Shown: positions 26,901 through 38,709 of the stretch, in pieces | Layout: every line of letters begins with the position of its first letter | How positions within the stretch are numbered: the stretch's first letter is position 1 | Assembly: GCF_018139145.2 (NCBI RefSeq) | Contig: NC_059474.1 | Coordinates: 39,760,344-39,824,343 of the forward strand | Origin: Gymnogyps californianus | Taxonomy: Eukaryota; Chordata; Aves; Accipitriformes; Cathartidae | DNA: 64,000 bases | Direction: 5' to 3' | Made by a program: the position numbers and the translations under genes | The notes under the pieces: model-generated | Databases searched by the model: none | What the model was told of the DNA's origin: nothing | The model's input: the letters and a program-made list of their open reading frames with translations, nothing else

Positions 26901-29900
26901 GTGACTCATTTTTTTCTTAATGATGGTGGGAAATGTTCAGCTCTTGAGTTTTCAAGAATAAAAACCATCTCAGCATTTTGATCCTGTGGCTGTTACTCTA
27001 AAAGCTATCAATTTAATAGGCTCTGAGTTTTGTTCATATATACAGATAGGACATAGTAGGATATTTCAAACACTGATTTGGAAGTGAAACCTTCATGTAG
27101 AAAGGTTAAGAGGTATAAAGCTTGAGAAAAGACAACATCCATAAAATTTTGACCAGATCTAGGGTGCAGAGGGGGAAAACTTATAAAGTCATAACATACA
27201 GCTTAATAGAATTTGAAATATTCTATAACCCACAAAGCAGGGAATCAAATATAAAATGGAGAAAATAGATCCAGCACTAGGTAAGTAATAGAGAATAAGA
27301 TCATATTTGGAATAATGGGCATCGTTCTGGTCACCTTATTATGGAAGTGTTGAAACCTCATTGGCTGACATCTGATACGAGGTGTTTTTGGATGTCGTCC
27401 TGTTTCTTCCATTATTAATTTTGTGCTTGAGGGCAAATGCCAGCAGTGCTCATTTTAGTTTTTACCTCCTGCTGCAACTTCAACTGTCAGAGAGACAGCA
27501 GGAGTCAAAAATGAAAGGAGCCACCTTATAGAAATGCTGTGCCACTATGTCATTTTTAAACTGACAGCTTTTTACAGTCCAATTTCTCAGGGAAAGAAAA
27601 AAAGGACTTTCATTTTCACCTCCCACTGCTGCTTTGACAGAGAAAGACATTCACCCAGGTTTGAATGCTGGTGGGAGGCAAAAATGTAAACTGCAGCAGA
27701 GTGTTTGTAAGTGGGCTTTGACTACCCCGTAGAAGGATAAGCTGATTTGGGACAAGTTGAACTCTAACCTTTGCTTACCAGGTGGCAACAGAGAAAAATG
27801 TGTCCACCTGCCCTTAATGCAATAGATGGAGACTATTCTGAAGGATATATGTCAGTATAGAAGAACCAGATACACTTAAGGATTTCAGTTCATCTGAAAA
27901 CATAAAAATGGCTGTTTTAGTAGTCTTTGGCCTTCAAGAAATTGGCAATTGAGAACATTCTTCAATGAGAACAACCACTCAGGAAGGTAGAAATGACTAA
28001 AAGGAGGAATTCAGGAAAAAGATAGCATGCTCCTTATATTAGTAGTATACAGTAAGGAAAATCCCCCCCCAAACAAAGGACTCAGAAAAAGAAGCTAAGA
28101 AAAAACTGAATGCTGAAGAACCAGACATAGTAATTTTTCTACAGTTATTAACATAATAGGTAGCAAAGCAAAATATTTATGATCGTGAAAGCAAAGTAAT
28201 AAGGAACAGTGATATTAAAGTACATCTATGAGAGATCCCTCTAGCGTCCTAATCTATCTAGCTTCCATGACTTGTACAGTATTTAGAAAACTCAGAATCT
28301 AATATAATAATATAATGTAGTAATAGAATATAAAAGTAGAAATAACCCCTACCTGCTGCTTGATTCAGTTTTTCATTTTCAAAGTATCTGTTACATACTC
28401 TTCTGAGCTCAGAGTTAAAATTAATTGCAAGTGACAATGTTATTCAGGCTAAAGAAATTAATCTCGTATCATTTAAAACTGTCTATTGTTAATCTTGTAT
28501 TCCTTGTTTTGAGTCTCTGCTTCTGACAACGTCCATGACCTTGTCAGGCTTAGAAGGATGCACTTGACTAGAACATGCAAAACATTTGGCTCTCAAGGAC
28601 AAGAATGCTGAGTATCTCCAACTGCGTTGTTTAGTGAGGCTATCTAGAATAGCAACAAAGCTGTGGTATCTGGAAAACATGCATACTTTTCAAGAAAAAC
28701 AGCATACACATACATGAGGTATACACTTACATATGCATATATTCATATATATATATGTGTGTGTATTTAAAAATATAAAATAGTGTGCATTAAACACACA
28801 AGCTGTACCTGCAGTTTTCTAATGAAAGTTTGGAAAGCTAAGCCTTGTAATGAAAACACATCATCGATTGTAATGATATCTCAAGTTATAATTAATGCCA
28901 TGGGCTTGACTCCAAACATTTTTTCAAGTACATGGGATAGCAAAACAGCATTCTGAATTCCAGTTCTTTTGCACATTTTATTTTCTATTTTTTTCATTTA
29001 GAATGATTTTGAAATCCTATTTCATTCATCTAAGTTCACTGACAAAATCTTTTTTCGTTATATATTTCTTACCTTCTGATAATTTTACATGAAGAAAGTT
29101 ACTTTCAAGTCCCCGCCGCCATTTTCCAAGATAGTCGGCTGCTACTGAGAAACTACAGTCCTCTTTTCCCTATCTGTTTCATTTTCACAAGACACATCCT
29201 GAGCCACAATTTTTCTTTAAAACAAGTGGGCTTGGACATATGGATACTATCCTGTACAGTTGATTCTGTGGTGAAAGGTATTGAAACAATTCTCAGTAAA
29301 ATTGCCTTGAGTGTTTCTAGGCCTTATTGCTATAAAAGAAAGCTTGAACACATGAATTGGGCAAAAAGTGATACAAATGATGTCTGCATAAGCGCCCATG
29401 TAATATGAAACATTATCAGTTTTATTTACGAAAGGTCTGTTGATGGAAACATCAAGATAACAATAAGTGATACACAATAAGAATGGGAAAAGTAGAACAT
29501 TGTTAAACACATAAAATAAGCAGTATTGTAGTGGCTGAACTGGAGCTTCTGAACTGATTGAATAATCACTTCCCAAAGCATTTCAATAATATTTTTTAAT
29601 TATTATTTATTCTGAGTTGTAATATAAGTTTCAAACTTCCTATCAGAGCAGTTTACAGCAATTTTAGAGAAGAATTTGAATCTAGCTTCACTGGATGAAG
29701 CCAGTAAGAGGTAAACCAAGGAGCATAGAGAATTTATATGCCATAATATTTGCAATACCCATACAGTCTGCTGAGAGCATCATTTTATGTAGGTGGAGCT
29801 TATTTTGTAGTTGTGACTAAAGAGGGTATAATTGTCTCCTTTTCCTCCTTTCCTGGCTAGCCAGTGCTCCAGAGAAAGAGAGAGGCAGGTAGCTGGAGTG

Positions 29901-32900
29901 GAGGCAGAGGTAGCATGGGAACAGGCTTTGAGGAAATGAGGAGGGAAGAAGTACTCAGGATAAATGGAGCAATTGTCTCAGAGATGTGAATCTCAGAAAC
30001 TGAGCAAAAGAGTCCAGGTATTTTCAGAGGTAATTGCATGGAATAATAGGGACAGGTTTCTCCTAAGTAATCACCTTAGGGAAGAGAACATTTTTACCAT
30101 TGATAGCAAAAGCAAGGCAGGCTGCAGAGAAACTACATAAAGAAGATGTTTGGGTTTTCCTCTTCCTCTCACGTACTTAATCCAAACTTTTCTCAGTTTC
30201 TATCTGAATTCAGGGTAGCTCACTATGCCTCACTGCCTTCCTCACTTACAGTATGATTGGGTTGGGTTTCCACCGCCTTTCTGTGGTACATTTGTTCCTG
30301 AGTCAGTTTTGAACATCTTCTTCAGAAAGGGGCATATCTGTGAAAGTATCTGCATACCCAATAATTGGGAGGAGGGCTCAGTGGAATTTCACCTGTTTTC
30401 CAAGAAAATCCCATCAAGCACTAAAAGAATCAGGTGATTCTGAAAAATTTCTGCTACGTACCCTTTTTGTCTTAGAGTTTTAAAAACTCTGATTCTTAAT
30501 CAGGCTGATAAAGCCAGAGGCCAAGTCAAACTGGGTATATGCTGGCTGTATACTGCAAGTAAAAGGGGCGGGGGGGGGCAGGGAAGAGAAAGGAAAGAAA
30601 AAAAAGACAGAAGAAAAAACCTGAAACAATATTGGTTTTGACTTTGCATAGACGCCTCCTGATAAGAATTTTAATACAACATATATGAAGTCCAAATTCC
30701 TCTCTTATTTGCACTGATAGCTAGAGGAAATGTTTTGACTGACAGGAAGTCAGTTCATGTTCTGATATACAGCTTTTCATTACTACAGTGTTATATAGGT
30801 TCAGCATGAATCCCCGAGAGCAAATCCCTAGTATATCCTAGCACATTGTTCTTTTCACTCCTGATGGCTGAAATCCTAATTGAAATCTTATGTTTATTTA
30901 TTTATTTTCTAAATCTTTCTTTCTCTCACTCAAACCTCAAGTGATTTCATTATGATTTCTATCTTTTAATGACTACTTGACTAGCTCTGGGTCTCACCTT
31001 GTCCACGCTAATGCAAATACTCTGATGAGTTTTATGGGGCCAACTATACAAGCAGCAAAGACTTACTTTGGTGTGTTTGCAGGATTGGACTTTTGGTTGG
31101 TAAATTATTCACATTCAAATATTAAAGATACTGGTTTTTAACTGGCAGATTAGTTGAATGATATAACTGCAAGGAGCTACATTTATTTCTAGTATAAATC
31201 CCATGATGAAATGGCTAAGCAATGAAAGTCATCAGGATATGGCTGGGCTATTGTTAGAGGTGAATCAACAGCTACAGAGTTCACTTGACAAAGGAATTGC
31301 AGTGAGCCAGCAAGAGAAAAGTTCGGTTGTACAGCAGGAAAGCAGATGGCAGGGTGGCCAGCGAAGCATAATAATGACAGCTCTTTCTATCAACCCCCTC
31401 CCCCCAAAAAAACCAAACAAACCAACAATGACAAAAACAAAACAGTAAATTACACTCCCTATTTTATCAAATGGGGAAACCAGCTTTTTCCAGCCAATCC
31501 ACCAAGGCATCCCTGGAGTGTTAACCATTTAGAAATGTGTTAGGAAGAACCACACCTGAAAGGAAACCTGCATTGCCATTTCTACAAGTGGAAGAAAGCT
31601 CCAGATGTAAACAATCCCCTCTGCATCATCAGAGGGAGAACGTTTGGGAATTTTTGCTATGGATTATGAAGTCGCATAGAAAATCCTCTGTCTCCTCATG
31701 GCTAAAGAGAAGAGGGTCTGAACCCAAGTTGAACCTCATGATCGATTGTTAAGCAAAAGGAAAAAAATGTCCTTTAATTATATCATTATACTTCTGACTT
31801 GCCCAGAAGGAGTTACAAAATAATAATTTGAAAAAGCAGTATTTTAAAGATTTGGGGGGGGGCGGTTCTGATGGAAAGAGAGAGAGAAAATAAGAGCTCA
31901 TGAGAAAGCCTCCTCTCATACTGCAGTCTTCTATAATCAAGGGGTTCAAAGGTTTGGATAAAGACTGACCTTTTTACACTTTTGTAATCAAATTTTAAAA
32001 AAGCTATCTTATTTTCATTTCATGACCACCCCTGCTGCTATTATAATTAATACATATTATTATACTGATATTCTAAGGCACAGACCTACTAGTTATTAAG
32101 CAAATCTAAGTATCTCACAGGAACAGATTATACTGTTGTATGAGTTATTGAGTTATTGGGATCTGTTTGAAACAGCAGTACCGGAGAATGTTGAAACAAT
32201 AATAATGAAGGCCTTAAATTAATACAGAACCTTTTTATTCCAGACAATCACAGCTACAAGTTTCTTCAGTCATATGTACACATGCATATAAACAGATACA
32301 GACACACATATAAATGTATTTGGATACAGAAGCTTTTAAACAGAGCACAAAATTCTTAACACAGGAAGAGACAACCACATCGCTTATTGTGAGGATGAGG
32401 AACTGCATCAGAGTCAAATCACAATATTTTTAACTTTTCAAAATAAGAAAAAATATTCTTTAAAAGTATGTCTCAATTTACCAACCTCTGTTTCGAAAAT
32501 CTTGCCCAACAGATAGAGAAGGGAGCCCAGACACAGAGTAGTTAATTTCACTTCTCTGGTAATACAGTTAATTTCTGATTCTGCCAGGATAACACACAAT
32601 GAAGCAGTAAAACTGGGCTGCAATTCTGTAGCATTTAAAAGAAAATTTCTACTACAGTTTACAGGAAAATCACACTATTGTCACATTGATGAGGAGCTTG
32701 TTCATCTTTTTATGAAAGCCTAGAATGTCCCAAAAATGCTGAATATCTTCTAAAATAATCTTGATCTTAGAATAGGTATCTTTATTACATCGGAAAGAAC
32801 TTTGGGAGCACCTATCTGTATTTAAAAGAATTTTACACAGAGCAGCCAACATTTATATACTTTGATTTGAGCAATTCACTTGCTATTAATTAGTATTTTA

Positions 32901-33686
32901 AAACCTCAATAATAGCGTGAAATGTAATTTTTTTGTACCAAACAGAGTATTTAACTTGTGCACTTACTTTCAGTCAGATCTGTAAAGATAAGATACAAAG
33001 TAAACTGAGGCAAAGTTCAGTTGCTATCTCTCACTGCCTAAAAACCACAGAAAAAGAGGTAATATTGTCAGTGTTTTCTGACTTTAACTCAGTTGGGAGG
33101 CATCAGTGGTAAGTTTCAACTGCTGAGATGCATTTGATGAAAATCTTAAAAGCAATTGAGTAGTCTAAACTGTTGACTTTTATGAATTTGTATTGCGAAT
33201 TACTCTTTGAAGGCTCTTTACCTGGGAGGCTTTGAACTGCCATTGTTGTGCTAAGCTTCCTGTATTTGGAGATAACAAAAATTAACTTTTCAAAGATTCA
33301 GTGGTCTGGAAACTGGGAAGTTATTTAAAAGGTTTAGTTCCAAGAGTACAGCAACACCCCAAACCCTTAATTATTGGAGACAATCTTTAATGCTTATCAT
33401 CCAAATAAGAACAGGTCTATTCATTATTTTTTTAAACAGATAATCTGAGCTCTTTCATTTGTGGATTAGTTGGACATTTGTTTTCACAGAATTTTATGGA
33501 TGATTTGATGTTGCCTTTGAAAGGTGGTGGGGCACTGCTGTATTTACTTCTTTTTCTTTTTATCCCTGTAGATTTTTTTACACAGTCATTAGAAGCACAA
33601 AAGTAGCTTCACAGTGAGTTTATCCCTTTCATTTTGTAAGGCATTCCTTAATGGTAAGATATATATTCTTTTATTTCTAAACATAA
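20958..33686. other. Intergenic desert, no gene seen
   Basis: Nearly 13 kb of AT-rich DNA. It has several microsatellite-like runs: TA repeats near 23343, TA/TG repeats near 28745, a G run near 30568 and another near 31853. The open frames are short and unrecognisable. The stretch at about 22900-23100 is AT-rich and information-dense, but I cannot assign a role. Confidence 0.55.
29115..29125 (-). promoter_or_regulatory. YY1-like motif in desert
   Basis: GCCGCCATTTT is the reverse complement of AAAATGGCGGC, the core YY1 consensus. It stands out because it holds CpG in an otherwise CpG-poor region. Binding is not shown. Confidence 0.35.
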
Positions 33687-33797
33687 AGGGCCTGATCCTG
33701 CATAGTAATGAGTGCTTTTAGCTCCCTTCGAAGATAACAGGCAGCAAGTTTGTTCAGCGTACTGCAGAAGATATCCAGCAGGATGCAGATCTGGGCT
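33687..33797. repeat. MITE-like palindromic element, copy 1
   Basis: The left end GGGCCTGATCCTGCAT and the right end GATGCAGATCTGGGCTC are imperfect inverted repeats about 110 bp apart. The same GGGCC..ATCCTG signature bounds the element at 42035. Such 'gggccagatcctg' elements are ancient non-autonomous repeats of amniotes. No clear flanking duplication is visible. Confidence 0.45.
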
Positions 33798-33958
33798 CAG
33801 GGTGATTTTAAAAGACATTATGTATTTCAAGTTCCATTCAAACCATATTTCTGCACAAGAAATTTTTTTTACGTGACTGAAAGACAAATCAGGCATTCAC
33901 CTTCTTTCCTGTGGCATATGAAACCATAGATTTAATAAACTCAGAAGACACATTGTTT

Positions 33959-33983
33959 ACTGCAGCAAGATGGCCGCTGCAGT
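33959..33983. promoter_or_regulatory. YY1-like motif inside a perfect inverted repeat
   Basis: ACTGCAGC and GCTGCAGT are exact inverted 8-mers that flank AAGATGGCC. The motif AAGATGGCCGC (33967-33977) differs from the YY1 consensus AAGATGGCGGC at one base. Function is inferred only. Confidence 0.35.
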
Positions 33984-34014
33984 GCTAGCCCGTTCAATCT
34001 ACCTAGTAAGAAAC

Positions 34015-34048
34015 CATGTTAATTACAGCATCATGTTAATTACAGCAA
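34015..34048 (+). repeat. 17-bp tandem duplication
   Basis: CATGTTAATTACAGCAT is followed at once by CATGTTAATTACAGCAA, 16 of 17 bases identical. Each unit holds a GTTAATTA homeodomain/HNF1-like core. Confidence 0.8.
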
Positions 34049-35879
34049 GGAGATGTGGGGGATAAACCTTACTACTACCACAAGCTTGCCTGAACTTGAA
34101 GAAATGCTATTGTTTTCAACATCTGAAATACAGATGTTTGAGAATTCTCCTTTGCTTCAGCATCCAGTACTAAGTTTGGAAAGAATACAGATGTTTGTTG
34201 TTATGATTAGAGCTCTTCATACAGTATTTCATAGGAATCTTTAATTGTCAGTTTTGCATAACAGAGGGCTCATAGATTGCAAACAGTTATCTACAAACTC
34301 GGACAGCTAGCAGACAAGCCAAAGTAGATCATTCAAATCCAGGATGCAACTTTTTGCCGTGAAACATCAATATGATATAAAGATAGGGTTGTCTCAGAAA
34401 AAAACAATTTTTTGCAAGACACTTGTTTTAAAAAGATAAACTACCAAAAATGGACTCTAACTTTTCTGAGAAAAACTGACAGTTTGAAGCTGCACAAAGG
34501 ATTCTAGAAAAAAAATATTATTGAGCATTATTTTCTTTACAGACACTCTAAAGTCTGCAAATGTGAAGGAAATGTTTTGGTTAGTTGGAGCCTACCTGCA
34601 TTACTGAGAAGCCTTAATACTCTCAGCAGCCATAATACAAATCTCTTCTCAGGTCACTAACAGAGTCAGCAGAACAGAGCTGAAAATTGCTAAGTCAAAC
34701 ATCAGAAGAACAGCTCCAGTTAACATCCAATTTGAGTAGGACAATATTGGTAATCTCTAATACTTTTCTAACTCACCTAATTTACAGAGGCAATGCAGTA
34801 TAACATACACCAAGAAGGACAGAAGTCCACAAAGCAGAGTGAAATGAGTGGAAATCCTTCCTCTCTAATTGACAGGACCTAATGCCAGAGGGCCTTGCCC
34901 TTTAAAGAACTCTTCAAACACACATGCATAGTCTGAGAGGTGAGGAATGGACAGCATGTAGCATTCCTACTGATTTCCAGAGTTGTTGATGAGGGGAAAT
35001 AAGATCAGCTGAGTTTCCCCTTCCTTTCCCCATCCCCTATCTCCCCCTCAGCCTGTAAACCTACTGCTTCATACTTTGCCTCTCAGAAGGGATACGTGCT
35101 TGGACTGGCTGACAGAAAACATAGGAAATGCAGCCCAATACATGCCTATTCTGAACTACTGTCTCACATTGTAATTACGTCTTAACTGAAAGGGAAAGAA
35201 GTATGAAAGATGTTTAGCACACACAGACTTAGGAATTTAGCTAGGTTTTATCATACCTTTAAAATAAAAAGTAAAAATCCAGGTCATGATTCTGACAAGC
35301 TGGCTCAGCACCATGATCGTTGGATGTCCGCACACCTTAACTCCTGGACTCCCAGAGTCTCCCTGACCAGGGGTATTTCTGTATTCACCATAGCATTACA
35401 CTAAGCAAAGCAGACTAGCAGAAGGAAAAGCTGGAATGGACTAAACTAGAGACAGCCTAAAACCCATTCGAAATCCACACACCAACTAGACAGAAATATA
35501 TGCAGGCAATGCCACAAGAGTAAAAGAAATAAGAGAGTTTTTTTTTCTTTTTCTCCACACAGCTGCAAAATACGGACTGGCAGGGATCAATATCAATTCA
35601 CTGGATGAAATGCTGGATTCACCGAACCCAGGAAGATGAAAATGACAATGGTAAGAGTGAAAATATGCTTCAGAAAACCACTGGAACACTATTGTTCTTT
35701 TCTGTTGAAGACAATTGCCCTTTGTTCCTCAAATGTCAATCTAACTTCCTACAGCTTTCATAATAAGGACTCATGAGTAGGTGTAAATGAAAGAAGAGTC
35801 TCTGTTATTTAAATTGAAATCCTCTTGCAATTCCTTGGTATGTAAATTACAGATTATGTTATACACTGATAGAGATGGT

Positions 35880-36466
35880 TGTCGTGGTTTAACCCCAGCC
35901 GGCAACTAAGCACCACACAGCCGCTCACTCACTCCTCCCACCCAGTGGGATGGGGGAGAGAATTGAAAAAAAAGTAAAACTCCTGGGTTGAGATAAGGAC
36001 AGTTTAATAGGACAGAAAGGAAGAAAATAATAATAATGGTAATAATAATAATAATAAAATGACAATAATACTACTAAAAGAATTAAAATATACAAGTGAT
36101 GCACAATGCAATTGCTCACCACTCACTGACTGATGCCCAGTTAGTTCCTGAGCAGCGATCCGCCCCTTCCAGCCAACTGCCCCCAGTTTATATACTGGGC
36201 ATGATGTCATACGGTATGGAATATTCCTTTGGCCAGTTTGGGTCAGCTGTCCTGGCTGTGTCCCCTCCCAACTTCTTGTGCCCCTCCAGCCTTCTTGCTG
36301 GCTGGGCATGAGAAGCTGAAAAATCCTTGACTTAGTATAAACATTACTTAGCAAGAACTAAAAACATCAGTGTGTTATCAACATTATTCTCATACTAAAT
36401 CCAAAACATAACACTATACCAGCTACTAGGAAGAAAATTAACTCTATCCCAGCCGAAACCAGGACA
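35880..36466 (-). repeat. 3' LTR of the ERVL-type provirus
   Basis: On the - strand it starts TGTCCTGGTTTCGGC at 36466 and ends AACCACGACA at 35880, about 587 bp with TG...CA ends and TGTC/GACA terminal inverted repeats. It includes a TATATAA box near 36188-36194, an ATTAAA poly(A) signal at 36003-36008, and an ATT/AAT microsatellite at about 36028-36058. The same family as the solo LTR at 18644. The long open frame at 36004-36354 is a by-product of LTR sequence. Confidence 0.92.
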
Positions 36467-36469
36467 GTA

Positions 36470-36482
36470 TCCACCCCTTATT
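36470..36482 (-). promoter_or_regulatory. Polypurine tract of the provirus
   Basis: On the - strand AATAAGGGGTGGA lies three bases upstream of the TGTCCTGG start of the 3' LTR, the expected place and composition of the plus-strand primer for reverse transcription. Confidence 0.75.
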
Positions 36483-36974
36483 CTATACCATTTATGTCAT
36501 GCTCAGGTCCCACACTTTCCAACACATCCCAATTAATCACCATCACCTTTCCTGTCCTTTGATTGATATATATCTATATCCACACAGAGATATCATTCCC
36601 TTAGTCTGTGGGCCATCCTATAAAATGTCTGTTGAGTTCATTTAGTCCATGACTTTGAGCTCCATCTGTCATGACAGTCTGTCTGGGCAGGAGGGATCAT
36701 GCGAAGTCCGCTCAGTCGGCAGAGCAGGATTGGGCTTCGGTGCAGTGTGGCGGGCAGGTGACATTGGGCGCAGCAGGAGGATGGTGTGTAGTGTTGGATT
36801 GCTGCATGCTGAAGTCAGTCCTGGTTCCATCACTATTGCGCTTCGCTTGGTTTTATCGAAGTTCATTCTTCATTAATCTAAGTAATTCTTACTGTAATAC
36901 CATTGATATAGCATATAACAATTATAGTAGTGATGACATACAGTGGCAGGGTTATATAGCAATTAACATCATAC
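36483..36974 (-). other. Noncoding 3' internal region of the provirus
   Basis: Between the integrase end and the polypurine tract there is about 0.5 kb without a retroviral domain. No env signature is present, as expected for ERVL. The overlapping + strand open frames at 36649-37003 are shadows. Confidence 0.6.
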
Positions 36975-37904
36975 AATTTAATTCATTGGGTATTCTCACC
37001 TAAAATCAAATCCCCTTGAGACACACATCGGACTTGCCCATCCTTCCACATCACCCACCAAGTGCACCCAGGCCTTGAGCAAAAGCGATCGCACTCCTTT
37101 GCCTGAGGCAGGAGTAACCCAGATTGTCTTCCCTAGCATATTTTTTATTTGCATTACAGGGACTTTATCTCCTTCTACAATATGTAGAAGTTCTGATTGG
37201 GCAGGGCCAACTCGATTGGCAGATCCTCTAGTGTTAACTAACCAGGTGGCCTTTGCTAAATATGTATCCCAATGTTTGAAGGTCCCACCACCCATTGCTC
37301 TCAATGTAGTCTTTAACAACCCATTGTATCGCTCGATTTTCCCAGAGGCTGGTGCATAATAGGGGATGTGATACACCCACTCAATGCCGTGCTCTTTGGC
37401 CCAGGTGTCCACGAGGTTGTTCCGGAAATGAGTCCCGTTGTCTGACTCAATTCTTTCTGGGGTACCATGTTGCCATAACACTTGCTTCTCAAGGCCCAGA
37501 ATAGTGTTCCGGGTGGTGGCATGGGGCACAGGTTATGTTTCCAGCCAGCCGGTGGTTGCTTCCACCATTGTAAGCACATAGCGCTTGCCTTGGTGGGTTT
37601 GTGGGAGTGTGATATAGTCAATCTGCCAGGCCTCCTCGTATTTATATTTCAGCCATCGTCCTCCATACCAAAGAGGCTTTAACCGCTTGGCTTGCTTAAT
37701 TGCAGCTCATGTTTCACATTTATGGATAACCTGTGCGATAGTGTCCATGGTCAGGTCCACCCCTCGATCACGAGCCCATCTATATGTTGCATCTCTTCCT
37801 TGATGGCCTGAGGTGTCATGGGTCCACTGAGCTATAAATAACTCACCCTTATGTTGCCAGTCCAGATCCACCTGAGCCACTTCAATCTTAGCAGCCTGAT
37901 CCAC
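36975..37904 (-). pseudogene. Broken ERVL integrase
   Basis: Integrase joins viral DNA ends to the host chromosome. The N-terminal zinc-binding part is at 37904-37707: the histidines are present in THDTSGHQG and the first cysteine in HKCET. A TGA follows directly, at the position where the second cysteine of the HHCC motif is expected. The first core Asp is seen in WQIDYI near 37622. A TAA at 37533-37535 interrupts the core. The downstream frame (37529-36996) has Asp in ESDNGTHF and Glu in GKIERYNG, exactly 35 residues apart, the DD(35)E spacing. Near the C-terminus the frame appears to shift, since a WWVMWKDGQ-like SH3-type segment lies in another frame at about 37060-36990. The gene is nonfunctional. 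Confidence 0.88.
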
Positions 37905-38553
37905 CTGCTGGTTGTTTTGATGTTCTTCAGTGGCCCGACTCTTGGGTATGTGGGCATCTATTTGACGTACTTTTACAACCAGATTCTCTAGCTGGGATGC
38001 AATATCTTGCCACAGTGTGGCAGCCCAGATGAGTTTACCTCTGCGTTGCCAGTTACTCTGCTTCCATTGCTGTAACCACCCCTACAGAGCATTTGCCACC
38101 ATCCCGATCAGTGTAGAGATAGAACACTGGCCTCTTTTCTCATTCAGCAATGTCTAAAGCCAGCTGGATGGCTTTCACCTCTGCAAACTGACTCAATTCA
38201 CCTTCTCCTTCAGCAGTTTCTGCAACTTGTTGTATGGGACTCCATACGGCAGCCTTCCACCTACGACGTTTTCTCACAATGCAACAGGACCCATCAGTAA
38301 ACAGGGCATACTGCCTCTCATTTTCTGGCAGTTTATTATACAATGGGGCCTCTTCAGCACGCATCACCTCCTCCTCTGGCAATACTACAAGATCTTTGCC
38401 TTCTGGCCAGTCCGTGATCACTTCCAGAATTCCTGGGCGACTGGGGTTTCCTATTCGACTTCGTTGCGTGATCAGTGCAACCCATTTACTCCACGTAGCA
38501 TCAGTTGCATGATGTGTAGAAGGGACCTTCCCTTTGAACATCCAGCCCAGCAC
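37905..38553 (-). pseudogene. Broken ERVL RNase H
   Basis: RNase H removes RNA from RNA/DNA hybrids during reverse transcription. The open piece 38553-38140 shows the first catalytic Asp in ALFTDGSC (residue 87 of the piece) and the catalytic Glu in QFAEVKAIQ (residue 125). A stop ends this piece at 38140. The expected third Asp is in YLYTD just downstream. After that the recognisable sequence continues in another frame, with a TAG and then the linker into integrase. Between this piece and the RT frame (38709-38554) the sequence carries further stops. Confidence 0.8.
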
Positions 38554-38709
38554 CAGCAGTCGGGGTGCTAACAGGAGTTACGTTTCAGTACCAACCACTT
38601 CCGAGGCAGCTCAAACTCCTTCATATGCTTCCAGTATCTCTTTTTCAGTTGGAGTATGGCAGGCCTCAGATCCTCTGCATCCCCGACTCCAAAACCCTAG
38701 GGGTCAAAC

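Larger units (their letters stand above)
33798..35879. other. Intergenic DNA, no gene seen
   Basis: Holds the YY1-like palindrome at 33959-33983 and the 17-bp tandem duplication at 34015-34048. No supported gene or transposon. Confidence 0.55.

Noticed and set aside
32980..33030. Possible antisense MIR (AAACTGAGGCAAAG)
   Set aside because: Only one short block matches; no second MIR block in the expected place.
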